A stretch of DNA of 64,000 nucleotides. Origin: Alphaproteobacteria bacterium (GTDB lineage: Bacteria > Pseudomonadota > Alphaproteobacteria > UBA8366). Both the position numbers and the translations under genes were made by a program. The notes under the pieces were generated by a model. It worked only from the letters and a program-made list of their open reading frames with translations. It ran no database searches and was not told the origin of the DNA. The DNA lies in contig WHUA01000001.1 in the NCBI GenBank assembly GCA_009377445.1, forward strand, positions 1 through 64,000. Reading direction: 5' to 3'. This document shows positions 7,783 to 16,561 of the stretch, in pieces; position 1 is the stretch's first letter; every line of letters begins with the position of its first letter.

Positions 7783-8130
7783 CTAGTCGATCGGGACGAA
7801 GATCGAATGGCGAAGCTGCCCCAGCGACTGCGACAGATGGCCCTTGCCGCTGATGTCCTCCACCAGGACGATCTCGCCCGCGCCGATGATCCGGCTCTCG
7901 CCGTCGCTCGCGGTGAGCTTCACCCCGGCATCGAGGTTGATGATGTACTGGCGGCGCGGCGCCGGGTGCCAGTCGAGGTCGTAGTCCGCCACCGTCTCGC
8001 GGAAGATGATGCCGGTCGCCGGCAGGCGCTTGGAATAGCTGCTGTGCGGGCGCTTCACGTCCCACTCGACCTCGATGTCGCGGAAGTGCGATTCGCCTTT
8101 TTCGTCCTCGTAGAGATTATGGATCCGCAT
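7783..8130 (-). CDS. cupin-domain protein
   Basis: A 115-residue single cupin barrel without a signal peptide. The DYDLDWHPAPRRQYIINLDAG segment and the later GAGEIVLVEDISGKGH segment correspond to the two cupin motifs; His54 and the final GKGH could bind metal, though the first motif lacks the usual HxH pair. It may act as a small sensor or lyase-like enzyme. GAGGGAG lies nine bases before the ATG. It sits between an aminotransferase and an acyl-CoA dehydrogenase on the same strand. No specific function is supported. Confidence 0.75.
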   Translation of the reverse strand: MRIHNLYEDEKGESHFRDIEVEWDVKRPHSSYSKRLPATGIIFRETVADYDLDWHPAPRRQYIINLDAGVKLTASDGESRIIGAGEIVLVEDISGKGHLSQSLGQLRHSIFVPID

Positions 8131-8165
8131 CGCTTGGAACTCCCTCGCTTATGGTTTCTGTTGTG

Positions 8166-9368
8166 TCAGCGCAGCGCGGCGCAGGCCTGTTGAATGAGAT
8201 CACCGCCGAGCACGAGGTCCTCCTCGGGCGCGACGAAGCTCGCACGGAAATAGGGCGACAGGCCGTAGGCCACGCCCTGCACGACGGCGACGCCGACGGA
8301 ATCCAGCAGATACATCGTGAAGTCGGTGTCGTTCTCGATGACCCGGCCGTCCGGCGTGCGCTTGCCGATCGTCCCGGCGCAGGAGCAGAATATGTACATC
8401 GCGCCTTCCGGCAGGTCGCAGCTCAGGCCCTTCGCGGCGCTCAGCTTCTTGTAGAGAATGTCGCGGCGGTGCTGCAGGTTAGCCGTGCGCTCGCGCACGA
8501 TCTCCTGCGGGCCGGTGATCGCGGCGATGGCGGCCGCCTGGGCGACGGCGCTCACGCCCGACGTGCTCTGCGATTGCATCTTCGACATGTTGGCGATGAT
8601 CGCCTTCGGACCGCCCGCGAAGCCGAGGCGCCAGCCTGTCATCGAATAGGCCTTGGAGACGCCGTTGCAGGTGACGGTGCGGTCGTAGAGACGCGGCTCG
8701 ATCTGGGCGAAGGTCGCGAACTCGCGACCGTCGAAGATCAGGTGTTCGTACACGTCGTCGGTGACGATGTGCACGTGAGGATGGCGCAGCAGCACGTCCG
8801 CCAGCGCGCGCAGCTCGACCGGCGAATAGGTCGCGCCGGTCGGATTGCTGGGCGAGCTGAACATCAGCCATTTGGTGTTCTTCGTGATCGCTTCCTCGAG
8901 CTGCTCCGGGCGCATCTTGAACTGGTTGTTCTGGCCGCAGCTCACGACGACCGGCGTGCCGCCCGCGAGCAGCACCATGTCCGGGTACGATGCCCAGTAA
9001 GGCGCGGGAATGATGACCTCGTCGCCCTGGCTGACGGTGGCCATCAGGCAGTTGAACAGGATCTGCTTGGTGCCGGACCCGGCGGTGATCTGGTCGAGCC
9101 CGTATTCCAGGCCGTGGTCGCGCCGGAACTTGAGCTGGGCCGCCTCGCGCATCGCCTGGGTGCCGTTGATCGGCGTGTACCAGATCTCGTTGCGCTCCAT
9201 CAGGTCGATCACCGCCTGCTTGGCATTGTCGGGGGTGGGAAAGTCCGGCTCGCCCGAGGTGAGCTTGATTATCTTTCGTCCCTCCGCCTGCAGCTCACGG
9301 ACGCGCGCGGCGGCGACCTGGCTAGGCGACGGCTTGAACCGGCTCATTCGCGGGGCGAAGAAGTCCAT
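8166..9368 (-). CDS. class I/II pyridoxal-phosphate aminotransferase
   Basis: A 400-residue fold-type I aminotransferase of the aspartate-aminotransferase Igamma type. The PLP-binding lysine is Lys239 in GVSKAYSMTGWRLGF; the upstream SSPSNPTG, TDDVYEHL and C-terminal PYFRASF (substrate-carboxylate Arg) motifs are present. I chose MDFFAPRMSRF as start rather than the 30-residue longer frame because the family begins there. Such enzymes transfer amino groups from Asp, Tyr, Phe or similar. Transcribed toward the cupin and acyl-CoA dehydrogenase genes, it may begin that unit. Confidence 0.9.
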   Translation of the reverse strand: MDFFAPRMSRFKPSPSQVAAARVRELQAEGRKIIKLTSGEPDFPTPDNAKQAVIDLMERNEIWYTPINGTQAMREAAQLKFRRDHGLEYGLDQITAGSGTKQILFNCLMATVSQGDEVIIPAPYWASYPDMVLLAGGTPVVVSCGQNNQFKMRPEQLEEAITKNTKWLMFSSPSNPTGATYSPVELRALADVLLRHPHVHIVTDDVYEHLIFDGREFATFAQIEPRLYDRTVTCNGVSKAYSMTGWRLGFAGGPKAIIANMSKMQSQSTSGVSAVAQAAAIAAITGPQEIVRERTANLQHRRDILYKKLSAAKGLSCDLPEGAMYIFCSCAGTIGKRTPDGRVIENDTDFTMYLLDSVGVAVVQGVAYGLSPYFRASFVAPEEDLVLGGDLIQQACAALR

Positions 9369-9522
9369 CCTGGCAGGCTCCCATTCCGAATATGACGACC
9401 GTCCTGAGCGCCGGGCGGCGGCGGACGGGCAAAGGTTGAGTATAGAGACGGCGGGCATTGTCCCGTCAAATCGCCGCGGCGTCGAGAGGCTGGAAGCGGG
9501 CCGGCGGGAATTTTCGCGCGTG

Positions 9523-10806
9523 CTACCGCCCGAGCGTCGCGCCCGGTGGGGGCTGGAAGGCGTGGACCCGGGGGCCGACGATATTCAGCGATTCCAGGAC
9601 CGCGTAGTCGATCGTGCCGGTCGGATTGAGCCCCCGGTCCTCCTGGAACTTGCGGATCGCAAGCTCCGTTTGGCGGCCGGCACGCCCGTTGGCCGGGCCG
9701 GGATCGTAGCCGCGCTCGGCAAGCGCCTGCTGCACGACGCGGACCGTCTCGCCGACCGCGGTGACATCGGTGGGCGGCGGCGCCGGTTTCGGCGTGGCGG
9801 TCTTACGTGTAGCGGGCTTGCGCCGGGCCGGTTCTTCCGGCCGCTCCCGCTGCAACGAATCCTCGCGCGGCGTGGCGGAAATTACCGGGTCCGTCGCCGC
9901 GGGTTCGACGGGGGCGGTCCGCGCCACCAGCTTGCCCACGTCGCGTACCGGGTCGCGCACTGGGCGTACCGGAGCCTGCTCCTCTTTCGGCGCCGGATCG
10001 GGTTTCTCGGCAACGGTGCGTTCCAGCGGCACCGTACGCTCGAGCTGCTTGGCCGGCGGCACGGGAGACGGCGGCGGCGGCGGCGGAGCAGCCGCCTGCT
10101 CCTGCGGTTGCGGTGCGGGTTCGGCGGTATCGGCAGCTTTCGCCGGCGCGGCCGGCTTCGGCGCTTCTTCGGCAGTTGCCGCGCTGTCCTCGCGGACGGT
10201 CACGTTTACCTTAGGACTGGGGACCGTAGGACTCGGGGCCGTAGCGCTGGGGACCGTAGCGCTGGGGACCGCCGGGCCGGAAACAGCCGGGCTGGGCGGA
10301 AGCGGTGTCGCCTCGGACGCCCCAGACTCCCCGGATGCCGAGGACGCCTCGGCTGCCTCTGCCGCCGGGGGCGCCGGTTTCGCCGCGGCAGGCGAATCGC
10401 CCTCGCTCTTTGGCACGGTGCTCTTTTCGGCGCTCTCTGATGCCTGCGCCGGCGGCGTGCGGTCGGCCGAGACGGCAACCTCACGGTTGTCCGCGGTCGT
10501 TTCCGGCACTGGCGGAACGAAATACCGGTATGCCGCTACCGCAACGATGGCGATCGCGAATGACGCCGCGATGCGCAGCATCAGCGGCCACGGAGAGCTC
10601 CACGACGTCTGGCTTTCGCTGCTGTCCCCGAACATGGCGGCACGCGGCTGCTGCCTTCCCCTCAGCATGATGGAATGGATCAGGGCAACCGGCCCCAGCA
10701 GTGCGCCGTACAGCCACCACACAAGGAAGTTTCGGCCCTTGCCATGCGCGATGATGGCTGGGGCGAGGCCGAGCAGCAGGGCAAGGATCAGGAAATAAGG
10801 CGTCAC
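9523..10806 (-). CDS. membrane-anchored peptidoglycan-binding protein
   Basis: A 427-residue protein starting at GTG, with GAGGAAG five bases upstream. Residues 3-20 and about 30-48 form two hydrophobic segments, and a third segment (MLRIAASFAIAIVAVAAYRYF) lies near 76-96. A long Pro/Ala/Glu-rich low-complexity region follows, including the short repeats PSATVPSATAPSPTVPSPK. The C-terminal 70 residues are a PG_binding_1 domain (QQALAERGYDPGPANGRAG...AIRKFQ). The layout suggests an inner-membrane anchor with a periplasmic arm reaching the cell wall. No enzymatic domain is visible. It appears unrelated to the catabolic genes on either side. Confidence 0.8.
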   Translation of the reverse strand: MTPYFLILALLLGLAPAIIAHGKGRNFLVWWLYGALLGPVALIHSIMLRGRQQPRAAMFGDSSESQTSWSSPWPLMLRIAASFAIAIVAVAAYRYFVPPVPETTADNREVAVSADRTPPAQASESAEKSTVPKSEGDSPAAAKPAPPAAEAAEASSASGESGASEATPLPPSPAVSGPAVPSATVPSATAPSPTVPSPKVNVTVREDSAATAEEAPKPAAPAKAADTAEPAPQPQEQAAAPPPPPPSPVPPAKQLERTVPLERTVAEKPDPAPKEEQAPVRPVRDPVRDVGKLVARTAPVEPAATDPVISATPREDSLQRERPEEPARRKPATRKTATPKPAPPPTDVTAVGETVRVVQQALAERGYDPGPANGRAGRQTELAIRKFQEDRGLNPTGTIDYAVLESLNIVGPRVHAFQPPPGATLGR

Positions 10807-10908
10807 GTCTTCCTCATTGGTTAATCCTTAAGTGTGCCGCAAAGGCCCCCCATTGCAAGCCTCCCTACCACTATAGACGCCCTGAAGCGGTGGGAATTCC
10901 ATATAACG

Positions 10909-10947
10909 CCCACGGCCGTGGGCATGTTCCCTGGGGCATGTTCCCTG
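10909..10947. repeat. palindrome plus 14-bp tandem duplication
   Basis: The perfect palindrome CCCACGGCCGTGGG (10909-10922) runs into two identical tandem copies of GGGCATGTTCCCTG (10920-10933 and 10934-10947), followed by a C-run. It sits in the 256-bp spacer upstream of the GTG-started peptidoglycan-binding gene and downstream of a dioxygenase gene. No other feature was seen in the spacer. Confidence 0.6.
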
Positions 10948-11062
10948 CCCCCCCTTCGATCGCGGGCATGCCGGAATTGGACGAAGCCGGGATGACCGGG
11001 CTGACAAGTCCCGGGATCGCCTTGGCGCCGGCGCGCAGCCGGCATCCCGTCGCGGTTGCCGG

Positions 11063-11965
11063 CTACGCGGCGCTGTGCCGCTGGCCGCGAACGCGCTCGA
11101 CCGAGTTGATCTCGTCGGAAACGGTGGTGCGGTGAAGCACGCGGCGCTCGCCCATCTCGTCATAAGGCGTGGCGCGGTGCATCGTGCACCGGTTGTCCCA
11201 GACGATCAGGTCGCCTTCGCGCCAGCGGTGACGGTGGACGAATTGGGGCTGCGTCGCGAACGCCAGCAGCTCCTCGATGAGCTGCCGCCCCTTCTCGACC
11301 GGCCAGCCGATGATGTGCGAGGCATGCGAGGCGATGTAGAGCGCATTGCGCCCGGTGGCGGGATGGCGGCGCACCAGCACCTGCTGGACGGGCGGCAGCT
11401 CGGTGCGCGCGCCGTCGGTATATCCGGCGAAGCCCATCTTGGTGCGCGAATAGAAGATGCTGTGCTCGACGATCAGGTCGCCGATCTCGCGCTTGCGCGT
11501 CTCCGGCAGCGCATCGTAGGCGGCGCGCATGTCGGCGAACTCCGTGTCGCCGCCGGCCGACGGAATCTCGCGCGCGGACAGCAGCGAGCAGCGCGCCGGC
11601 ACATGCTTGAAGGTGTTGTCGGTGTGCCAGAGCTGGTTGGCGCGGTTGTGGAAGCGCCGCTCGTCGTCCTCGGCGAGCAGGCGGCCGTCATGGTCGATGT
11701 TCGAGATGTCGGCCATCTCCGCGCGCAGGCGCCGCTCCTGTTTCGCCCAGTGATATTTCGTCGCGGTGAAGACCGGGCCGAACAGCTTGCTGAACTCGAC
11801 CTGTTGCGCATCGCTCATCGCCTGGCCTCGGAACAGCAGGATCGCGTGCTCGTTAAAGGCCGCGTCGATCTCGGCGAAGAGATCCGGCGTCACCGGCCGG
11901 GTGAGATCGACCCCGTCCACCTCACCGAAGAACAGGGGGTGCGAGCGCTTGACGGTGATAGCCAT
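11063..11965 (-). CDS. TfdA-like 2-oxoglutarate-dependent dioxygenase
   Basis: A 300-residue TauD/TfdA oxygenase and a clear paralogue of the protein at 5703. The iron ligands are His114-x-Asp116 (NQLWHTDNTF) and His263 (WDNRCTMHR); a downstream RVLHRTTV segment carries the 2-oxoglutarate Arg. TfdA-type blocks such as GQAMSDAQQ, FADMRAAYDALP and IASHASHIIGWPV are conserved. Two consecutive ATGs occur; GGAG is six bases before the second, which I prefer. It follows the second luciferase-like monooxygenase gene on the same strand by 71 bases, so the two oxygenases may act in one pathway. Confidence 0.9.
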   Translation of the reverse strand: MAITVKRSHPLFFGEVDGVDLTRPVTPDLFAEIDAAFNEHAILLFRGQAMSDAQQVEFSKLFGPVFTATKYHWAKQERRLRAEMADISNIDHDGRLLAEDDERRFHNRANQLWHTDNTFKHVPARCSLLSAREIPSAGGDTEFADMRAAYDALPETRKREIGDLIVEHSIFYSRTKMGFAGYTDGARTELPPVQQVLVRRHPATGRNALYIASHASHIIGWPVEKGRQLIEELLAFATQPQFVHRHRWREGDLIVWDNRCTMHRATPYDEMGERRVLHRTTVSDEINSVERVRGQRHSAA

Positions 11966-12036
11966 CATTCTCTCCAGAACGCGATGCCGGAAAGCCATTA
12001 TACAACGGAAGCGCGGTCTCGGCGAACTGCCGCGTC

Positions 12037-13188
12037 CTAGCGGAAGGCCGGCATGACCTCCTTCGCGAACCGCTCGAGCTGCTCGATCATGACCGCCTGC
12101 GGCGTACCCATGCTGGACTGCACGTTGACCGCCTCCAGCCCGGGAAACTTCTTTTCGAGGCCATGCAGGTATTCGATGAACCCGCCCGGCGGCCCACAGT
12201 ACCAGGAGCCGTGGTCGCAGGCGTCCTCCAGCGTCGGGATGCCGGAATTCTTGATGCCGCCGCGCCGGCCGATGGCTTCGATCTGCTCGTCCTTGAGCTT
12301 TCCGAGGAAGCCGAGCGGGCCGAACATCTTGGCGTGCTCCTCGTAATAGGGCCGCGCCTGGCGGATGCCCTCCTCGCGGGTCGGCGCCAGGTGGAACGAG
12401 ACGCCGAAACAGAGGTTTTCGCCGGGCTTTACATCGATACCGGCGCGCTGATGCGCCGCCTGGAAGGCGTGGATCGATTTCTCCGCCAGCAGCGCCGAGC
12501 CGCCGCCGATCACCCCCTTGATGCCGTTCCGCACCATGAAATCGAGCCCGCGCTCGGTCGCGCTCACGACCGGCTGCCAGCATTCCACCGGCTGGCGCAG
12601 CGGGCGCGGCACGAGGGTCAGCTCCTTCAACGTGTATCCGCGGTAGGGCACCGCCGGGGGCAGCGTGTAGTGCTTGCCCTTGTGGGAGAACGACTCCTCC
12701 CTGAGCGCCTTGAGAACGATCTCGACCTGCTCCTCGAAGATCTCGCGGTTGGCCTCCGCGTCCAGCATCGGGCCGCCGAGCGTTTCCACCTCGCGCGTGT
12801 GGTAGCCGCGGCCGACGCCGAAGATCATGCGCCCGCCCGTCAGGATGTCGGCCACCGCGAAGTCCTCCGCGAGCCGCAGCGGGTGCCACATCGGCGTGAT
12901 GTTGAAGCCGCAGCCGAAGCGGAGCGTCTTGGTGATATGCGCCAGATGCACGCCCAGCATGGGGATGTTGGGAATGCACTCGTAACCTTCGTGCTGGAAG
13001 TGATGCTCCGCGAACCACAGCGTGTCGTAGCCGTTCCGGTCCATGCAGCGGGCGAGCGCCTCGGACTTGGCGAAGATGCCCACCAGATGCTCGTTGGAAT
13101 AGCGACGCTCGTTGGCGGGGGTCGCATCCTGGCCCATATCGCCGAGATCGATGTGTCCGGCGAAGAGCGAGTTGAATCGCTTAATCAT
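12037..13188 (-). CDS. luciferase-like flavin-dependent monooxygenase
   Basis: A 383-residue LLM-class oxidoreductase. Family motifs are TLWFAEHHFQHEGYE, the LRFGCGFNITPMWHPLRLAEDFA block and GRMIFGVGRGYHTREVE, which bind the flavin phosphate. A strong AGGAAGGAG ribosome binding site six bases before this ATG rules out the start seven codons earlier. It is only distantly similar to the LLM enzyme at 3293, so the two probably act on different substrates. It is divergent from the Lin0512 gene pair across a 154-bp spacer containing a palindrome, and a TfdA-like oxygenase gene lies downstream. Confidence 0.88.
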   Translation of the reverse strand: MIKRFNSLFAGHIDLGDMGQDATPANERRYSNEHLVGIFAKSEALARCMDRNGYDTLWFAEHHFQHEGYECIPNIPMLGVHLAHITKTLRFGCGFNITPMWHPLRLAEDFAVADILTGGRMIFGVGRGYHTREVETLGGPMLDAEANREIFEEQVEIVLKALREESFSHKGKHYTLPPAVPYRGYTLKELTLVPRPLRQPVECWQPVVSATERGLDFMVRNGIKGVIGGGSALLAEKSIHAFQAAHQRAGIDVKPGENLCFGVSFHLAPTREEGIRQARPYYEEHAKMFGPLGFLGKLKDEQIEAIGRRGGIKNSGIPTLEDACDHGSWYCGPPGGFIEYLHGLEKKFPGLEAVNVQSSMGTPQAVMIEQLERFAKEVMPAFR

Positions 13189-13261
13189 GTCGGGCGCTCC
13201 TTCCTGCATCGCGTGTCTTGCCCATGGTACATGTTATCCGCCCGGATGCTAAACCGGCGCG

Positions 13262-13281
13262 CGAGCCGCCCTGGCGGCTCG
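13262..13281. promoter_or_regulatory. 9-bp-arm palindrome between divergent genes
   Basis: CGAGCCGCC-ct-GGCGGCTCG is a perfect inverted repeat in the spacer between the monooxygenase (minus) and the first Lin0512 gene (plus). It could be a shared operator or an RNA hairpin; nothing decides between them. Confidence 0.35.
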
Positions 13282-13342
13282 ACGCAGAGGCCGGTTATCG
13301 TCACAGTGGTGGGAACAAGACCGGTCGAGGAGAAAAAGCCGC

Positions 13343-13684
13343 ATGACTTGGAAACGAATGGTGCTGGAAATCGGCATGGGAACCGACATTCGGGGAGCCG
13401 ACTACACCAAAGCCGCAGTGCGCGCCTTGCGGGACGCGCTCTGGCACAACTCGCTGAGCGTCGCCAAGGCGCTTGGCCAGCCGACGGATTCGATGCGGGT
13501 GGAGGTGCTGATCGGCGTGCCGCGGCCGGAAAAGGTCGATACGGCCGCCGTGCTCGCGGTCCTGCCGCACGGCACCGGAACCGTGAAGGTCGTGGAGGGC
13601 GGCCTCGAGATCCGCAACGACGAAGGCACCGATTCCACGGTGATCGCCCAAGCCGCCGCCATCGTGCGGCTCGACCTGCCCTAG
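13343..13684 (+). CDS. Lin0512 family protein, copy 1
   Basis: A 113-residue protein of the Lin0512 family, whose function is not established. The family pattern is plain: an N-terminal LEIGMGTDIRGADYTKAA motif, then RALRDAL, VLIGVPRPEKV and LPHGTGTVKVVEGGLE. There is no signal peptide or membrane segment. It shares roughly half its residues and identical length with the gene that follows 12 bases later, a clear tandem duplication. A weak GGAGAAA precedes the ATG. With the RraA-like gene downstream it forms a compact three-gene unit. Confidence 0.85.
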   Translation: MTWKRMVLEIGMGTDIRGADYTKAAVRALRDALWHNSLSVAKALGQPTDSMRVEVLIGVPRPEKVDTAAVLAVLPHGTGTVKVVEGGLEIRNDEGTDSTVIAQAAAIVRLDLP

Positions 13685-13696
13685 GAGGGACGCACG

Positions 13697-14038
13697 ATGC
13701 CAGCAAGACGCGTGATTCTGGAAATGGGAACCGGCAACGACCTGCACGGCGGCGACTACACCAAGGCAGCCTTGCGCGCCGTCCAGGACGCCATCCACCA
13801 CAGCTCGCTCGCGATGATTCGGTCGCTCGGGGTCGATTCCAAGACCATGCAGGTCGACGTGACGATCGGCGTGCAGGAGCCCGGCAAGGTCGATGCGGAA
13901 AAGGTGAAGGCGTCGCTGCCGCACGGCAAGGTCACGGTGAAGGTGGTCAAGGGCGGCCTCGACGTGCCGGACGAGACAGGCAAAGACACCGCCGTCATCG
14001 CCAGCGCCGCGGTCGAGGTCAGGCTAAACCTGCCCTAG
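13697..14038 (+). CDS. Lin0512 family protein, copy 2
   Basis: A 113-residue second Lin0512 protein, closer to the family consensus (LEMGTGNDLHGGDYTKAALRA, IGVQEPGKVD, LPHGKVTVKVVKGGL). It is the tandem paralogue of the preceding gene. An AGGAGG sequence overlapping the upstream gene's stop precedes the start. The conserved acidic and His residues (Glu9, Asp15, His17, Asp20) could form a metal site, but this is inference. Two paralogues of equal length side by side suggest a heteromeric complex. Confidence 0.87.
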   Translation: MPARRVILEMGTGNDLHGGDYTKAALRAVQDAIHHSSLAMIRSLGVDSKTMQVDVTIGVQEPGKVDAEKVKASLPHGKVTVKVVKGGLDVPDETGKDTAVIASAAVEVRLNLP

Positions 14039-14063
14039 GCTGGCGGAGAGACGGGAGGACAGC

Positions 14064-14783
14064 ATGAGCACGCTGAAGCCGGAAACGCGCGACAAGCTCA
14101 GGGGCGTCAGCACGGCGACGATCTGCACCGCGCTCTTCAAGCGCGGGCTCCGCAACCAGTTCATCCAGGACGTCCATCCGTTGAACCCCGATCTCGGCAA
14201 CATGGTCGGCGAGGCGTTCACGCTGCGCTACATTCCGGCGCGCGAGGATCTCAACCCGATCACGGTGTTCCAGGACCACGCGCACCCGCAGCGCAAGGCC
14301 GTCGAGGAATGCCCGCCGGGCGCGGTCTTCGTCGTCGACAGCCGGAAGGACCCGCGGGCGGCCTCGGCGGGGTCGATCCTGGTGTCGCGGCTGATGGTGC
14401 GGGGCGTGGAGGGAATCGTGACCGACGGCGGCTTCCGCGACGCGGCCGAGATCGCGAAGCTGAAGATCCACAGCTATCACAACCGGCCGTCCGCCCCGAC
14501 CAACCTGACCTGCCACCAGGCGCTCGACATCAACGTCCCGATCGGCTGCGGCGACGCCCCGGTGTTTCCGGGCGACGTCATCGTCGGCGACGGCGACGGC
14601 GTCGCCGTCATCCCCGCGCATCTCGCGGACGAGATCGCCGGCGAGGCCGTCGAGATGACGGCCTTCGAGGATTTCGTCGCGGAGAAAGTGCTGGAGGGGC
14701 GAACGATCCTCGGCCTCTACCCGGCGACGGCGGAGAAAACGCGCGCCGATTTCGCCGCCTGGCGAAAGGAGAGGAAGAGGTAA
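14064..14783 (+). CDS. RraA-like / 4-hydroxy-4-methyl-2-oxoglutarate aldolase family protein
   Basis: A 239-residue protein of the RraA fold. Motifs include STATICTALFKRGL near the N-terminus, GSILVSRLMVRGVEGIVTDGGFRD with the catalytic-type Asp/Gly/Arg cluster at about 110-130, and VFPGDVIVGDGDGVAVIP. In aldolase members GGxxRD binds Mg2+ and pyruvate; here TDGGFRD keeps the Arg-Asp pair, so a pyruvate-type aldolase or decarboxylase is plausible rather than the RNase E inhibitor of enteric bacteria. A GGGAGGAC site precedes the ATG. The gene is co-oriented with the Lin0512 pair and convergent with the GMC gene. Confidence 0.85.
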   Translation: MSTLKPETRDKLRGVSTATICTALFKRGLRNQFIQDVHPLNPDLGNMVGEAFTLRYIPAREDLNPITVFQDHAHPQRKAVEECPPGAVFVVDSRKDPRAASAGSILVSRLMVRGVEGIVTDGGFRDAAEIAKLKIHSYHNRPSAPTNLTCHQALDINVPIGCGDAPVFPGDVIVGDGDGVAVIPAHLADEIAGEAVEMTAFEDFVAEKVLEGRTILGLYPATAEKTRADFAAWRKERKR

Positions 14784-14798
14784 GGCGCGACTCTTCCG

Positions 14799-16436
14799 CT
14801 ACGCATTCGCCGCGGCGAGCACCATGTCGGAGCCCTTCTCGCCGCACACGATCGACGGGATGTTGGTGTTCGACGACGGGATGGTCGGGAATATCCCGGA
14901 GTCGATGACGCGCAGGTTTTGCACGCCGCGGACGCGCAACTCGGGATCGACCACGGACGCCGCGTCGACGCCCATCTTCGTCGTGCCGACCATGTGCCAG
15001 CTCGTCTGGACGGTGTTGCGGATATAGTCCAGCAATCCCGCGTCGTCCTGGACTTCGGGACCGGGCCGCGTCTCGCGCACGACCATGTCGCGCAGCGCCG
15101 ACATGGCCGCGACCTTGCGCGCCACCTTGACGCCGTCGAGGAATGTTTGCGCGTCGGCCTCGTGCGACAGGTATTTCGGGTCCATGCTCGCCTGCTCCAT
15201 CGGGTCCCTGGAACGGATGTGCAGGTGGCCGACGGATTTCGGCTGCAGAATGGTGACGCCGAAGGTGAAGCCCGAGAACGGATCGAGGCCTTGCTCCGGC
15301 GTCCGCGCGTAGCGGTCCGCGCTCGACAGCGGCAGGAGCCGCAGCACCAGGTTGGCCTGATTCACCTCAGGCCCGCTGCGGTAGTTCATCTGCGCCGTCG
15401 CCGAGCAGATCGTCAGCAGGCCCTGGCGCTTGAAGATGAAGCGCAGGCCTTCCTTCATCTTGAGCCAGGGATTGCGCAGCACGTCGTTGATGGTGATCGG
15501 CTTCGAGCATTCGAAGGTCAGCCGCGTATTTGGATGATCGCGCAAATTCTCGCCGACGCCCGGCAGATGATGCAGGACGGGAATGCCGTGCTTCTTCAGG
15601 ATCTCGCCGTTGCCGATGCCGGACAGCTCTAGCAGCTTCGGCGAGACGAGCGGCCCCGCGGAAAGGATCACCTCGCGGCGGGCGCGGACGCTGCGTATCG
15701 TCCCATCGTGGGAATATTCGACGCCGGTCGCCCGCGTGCCGTCCATCACGACGCTCGATGCGTGCGCCCGCGGCAGGATGCTGAGGTTGGGCCGCTTGCG
15801 CGCAGGCTTGAGATAGCCGACCGCCGCGCTGTTGCGCAGCCCCTTGCGCGTCGAATACTGCAGATAGAAGGCGCCCTCGTAGCTGCCGTCGTTGTAGTCC
15901 TCGAGCTTGCGGTAGCCCGCTTCCGTGCATGCCCCGAGGAAGGCGTTGGACAGCGGATCGAAATCGTCGAGCCGCGTGCAATGGATCGGCCCGCCGGCGC
16001 CGCGCACCTTCGCGTCGCCCTCGGGAAAGTCCTCCAGCCGCTTGAACAGCGGCTCGAGGTCGGCATAGCCCCAACCCTTGCATCCCTGTTCGGTCCAGGA
16101 ATCGTACTCCGCCGGGTCGCCGCGCACGAACAGGTTGCCGTTGATCGAGCTGGACCCACCGATTACCCTGCCGCGCACCCAGCGCTGCGGCTTACCGTTG
16201 AGATGCTCCTGCGGCTCCGTCAGGAAGGGCCAGGTCAGCCGCTCGTCGTTCAGGATGTTCCCGACGAAAAGCGGAATATGAATGTTGTGGTTGCGGTCGC
16301 GGCCGCCCGCTTCCAGCAGCAGCACTTGATAGCGCCCATCGGCGCTGAGGCGGTTGGCGACGACGCAGCCGGCCGAGCCGGCGCCCACGACAACGTAATC
16401 GAACTCGGCTTGGTCGGGAACGGAAGTTACATACAC
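14799..16436 (-). CDS. GMC-family FAD-dependent oxidoreductase
   Basis: A 545-residue glucose-methanol-choline oxidoreductase. The FAD Rossmann motif VVGAGSAGCVVANRLS lies near the N-terminus, signature 1 is GRVIGGSSSINGNLFVRG and signature 2 is GPLVSPKLLELSGIG. The active-site pair is His481 (TSWHMVGT) and Asn in SNTNIPSI near 525. It resembles choline and alkyl-alcohol dehydrogenases. The start is GTG, with GGGAGGATC eight bases before it; the in-frame extension upstream lacks family similarity. It probably oxidises an alcohol in the catabolic block. A dioxygenase gene lies upstream on the same strand. Confidence 0.92.
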   Translation of the reverse strand: MYVTSVPDQAEFDYVVVGAGSAGCVVANRLSADGRYQVLLLEAGGRDRNHNIHIPLFVGNILNDERLTWPFLTEPQEHLNGKPQRWVRGRVIGGSSSINGNLFVRGDPAEYDSWTEQGCKGWGYADLEPLFKRLEDFPEGDAKVRGAGGPIHCTRLDDFDPLSNAFLGACTEAGYRKLEDYNDGSYEGAFYLQYSTRKGLRNSAAVGYLKPARKRPNLSILPRAHASSVVMDGTRATGVEYSHDGTIRSVRARREVILSAGPLVSPKLLELSGIGNGEILKKHGIPVLHHLPGVGENLRDHPNTRLTFECSKPITINDVLRNPWLKMKEGLRFIFKRQGLLTICSATAQMNYRSGPEVNQANLVLRLLPLSSADRYARTPEQGLDPFSGFTFGVTILQPKSVGHLHIRSRDPMEQASMDPKYLSHEADAQTFLDGVKVARKVAAMSALRDMVVRETRPGPEVQDDAGLLDYIRNTVQTSWHMVGTTKMGVDAASVVDPELRVRGVQNLRVIDSGIFPTIPSSNTNIPSIVCGEKGSDMVLAAANA

Positions 16437-16561
16437 CGCCCGGATCCTCCCTGATTTCCGCGCCCTGCCGGGCGAGGCTGCCCGGCGAGCGACTCTGTTG
16501 ATTGCGGTCATTTTGGGTGAGATCGCCGGCCAAGGCAAAAACAGGCGGCCGGACCGCCGCA

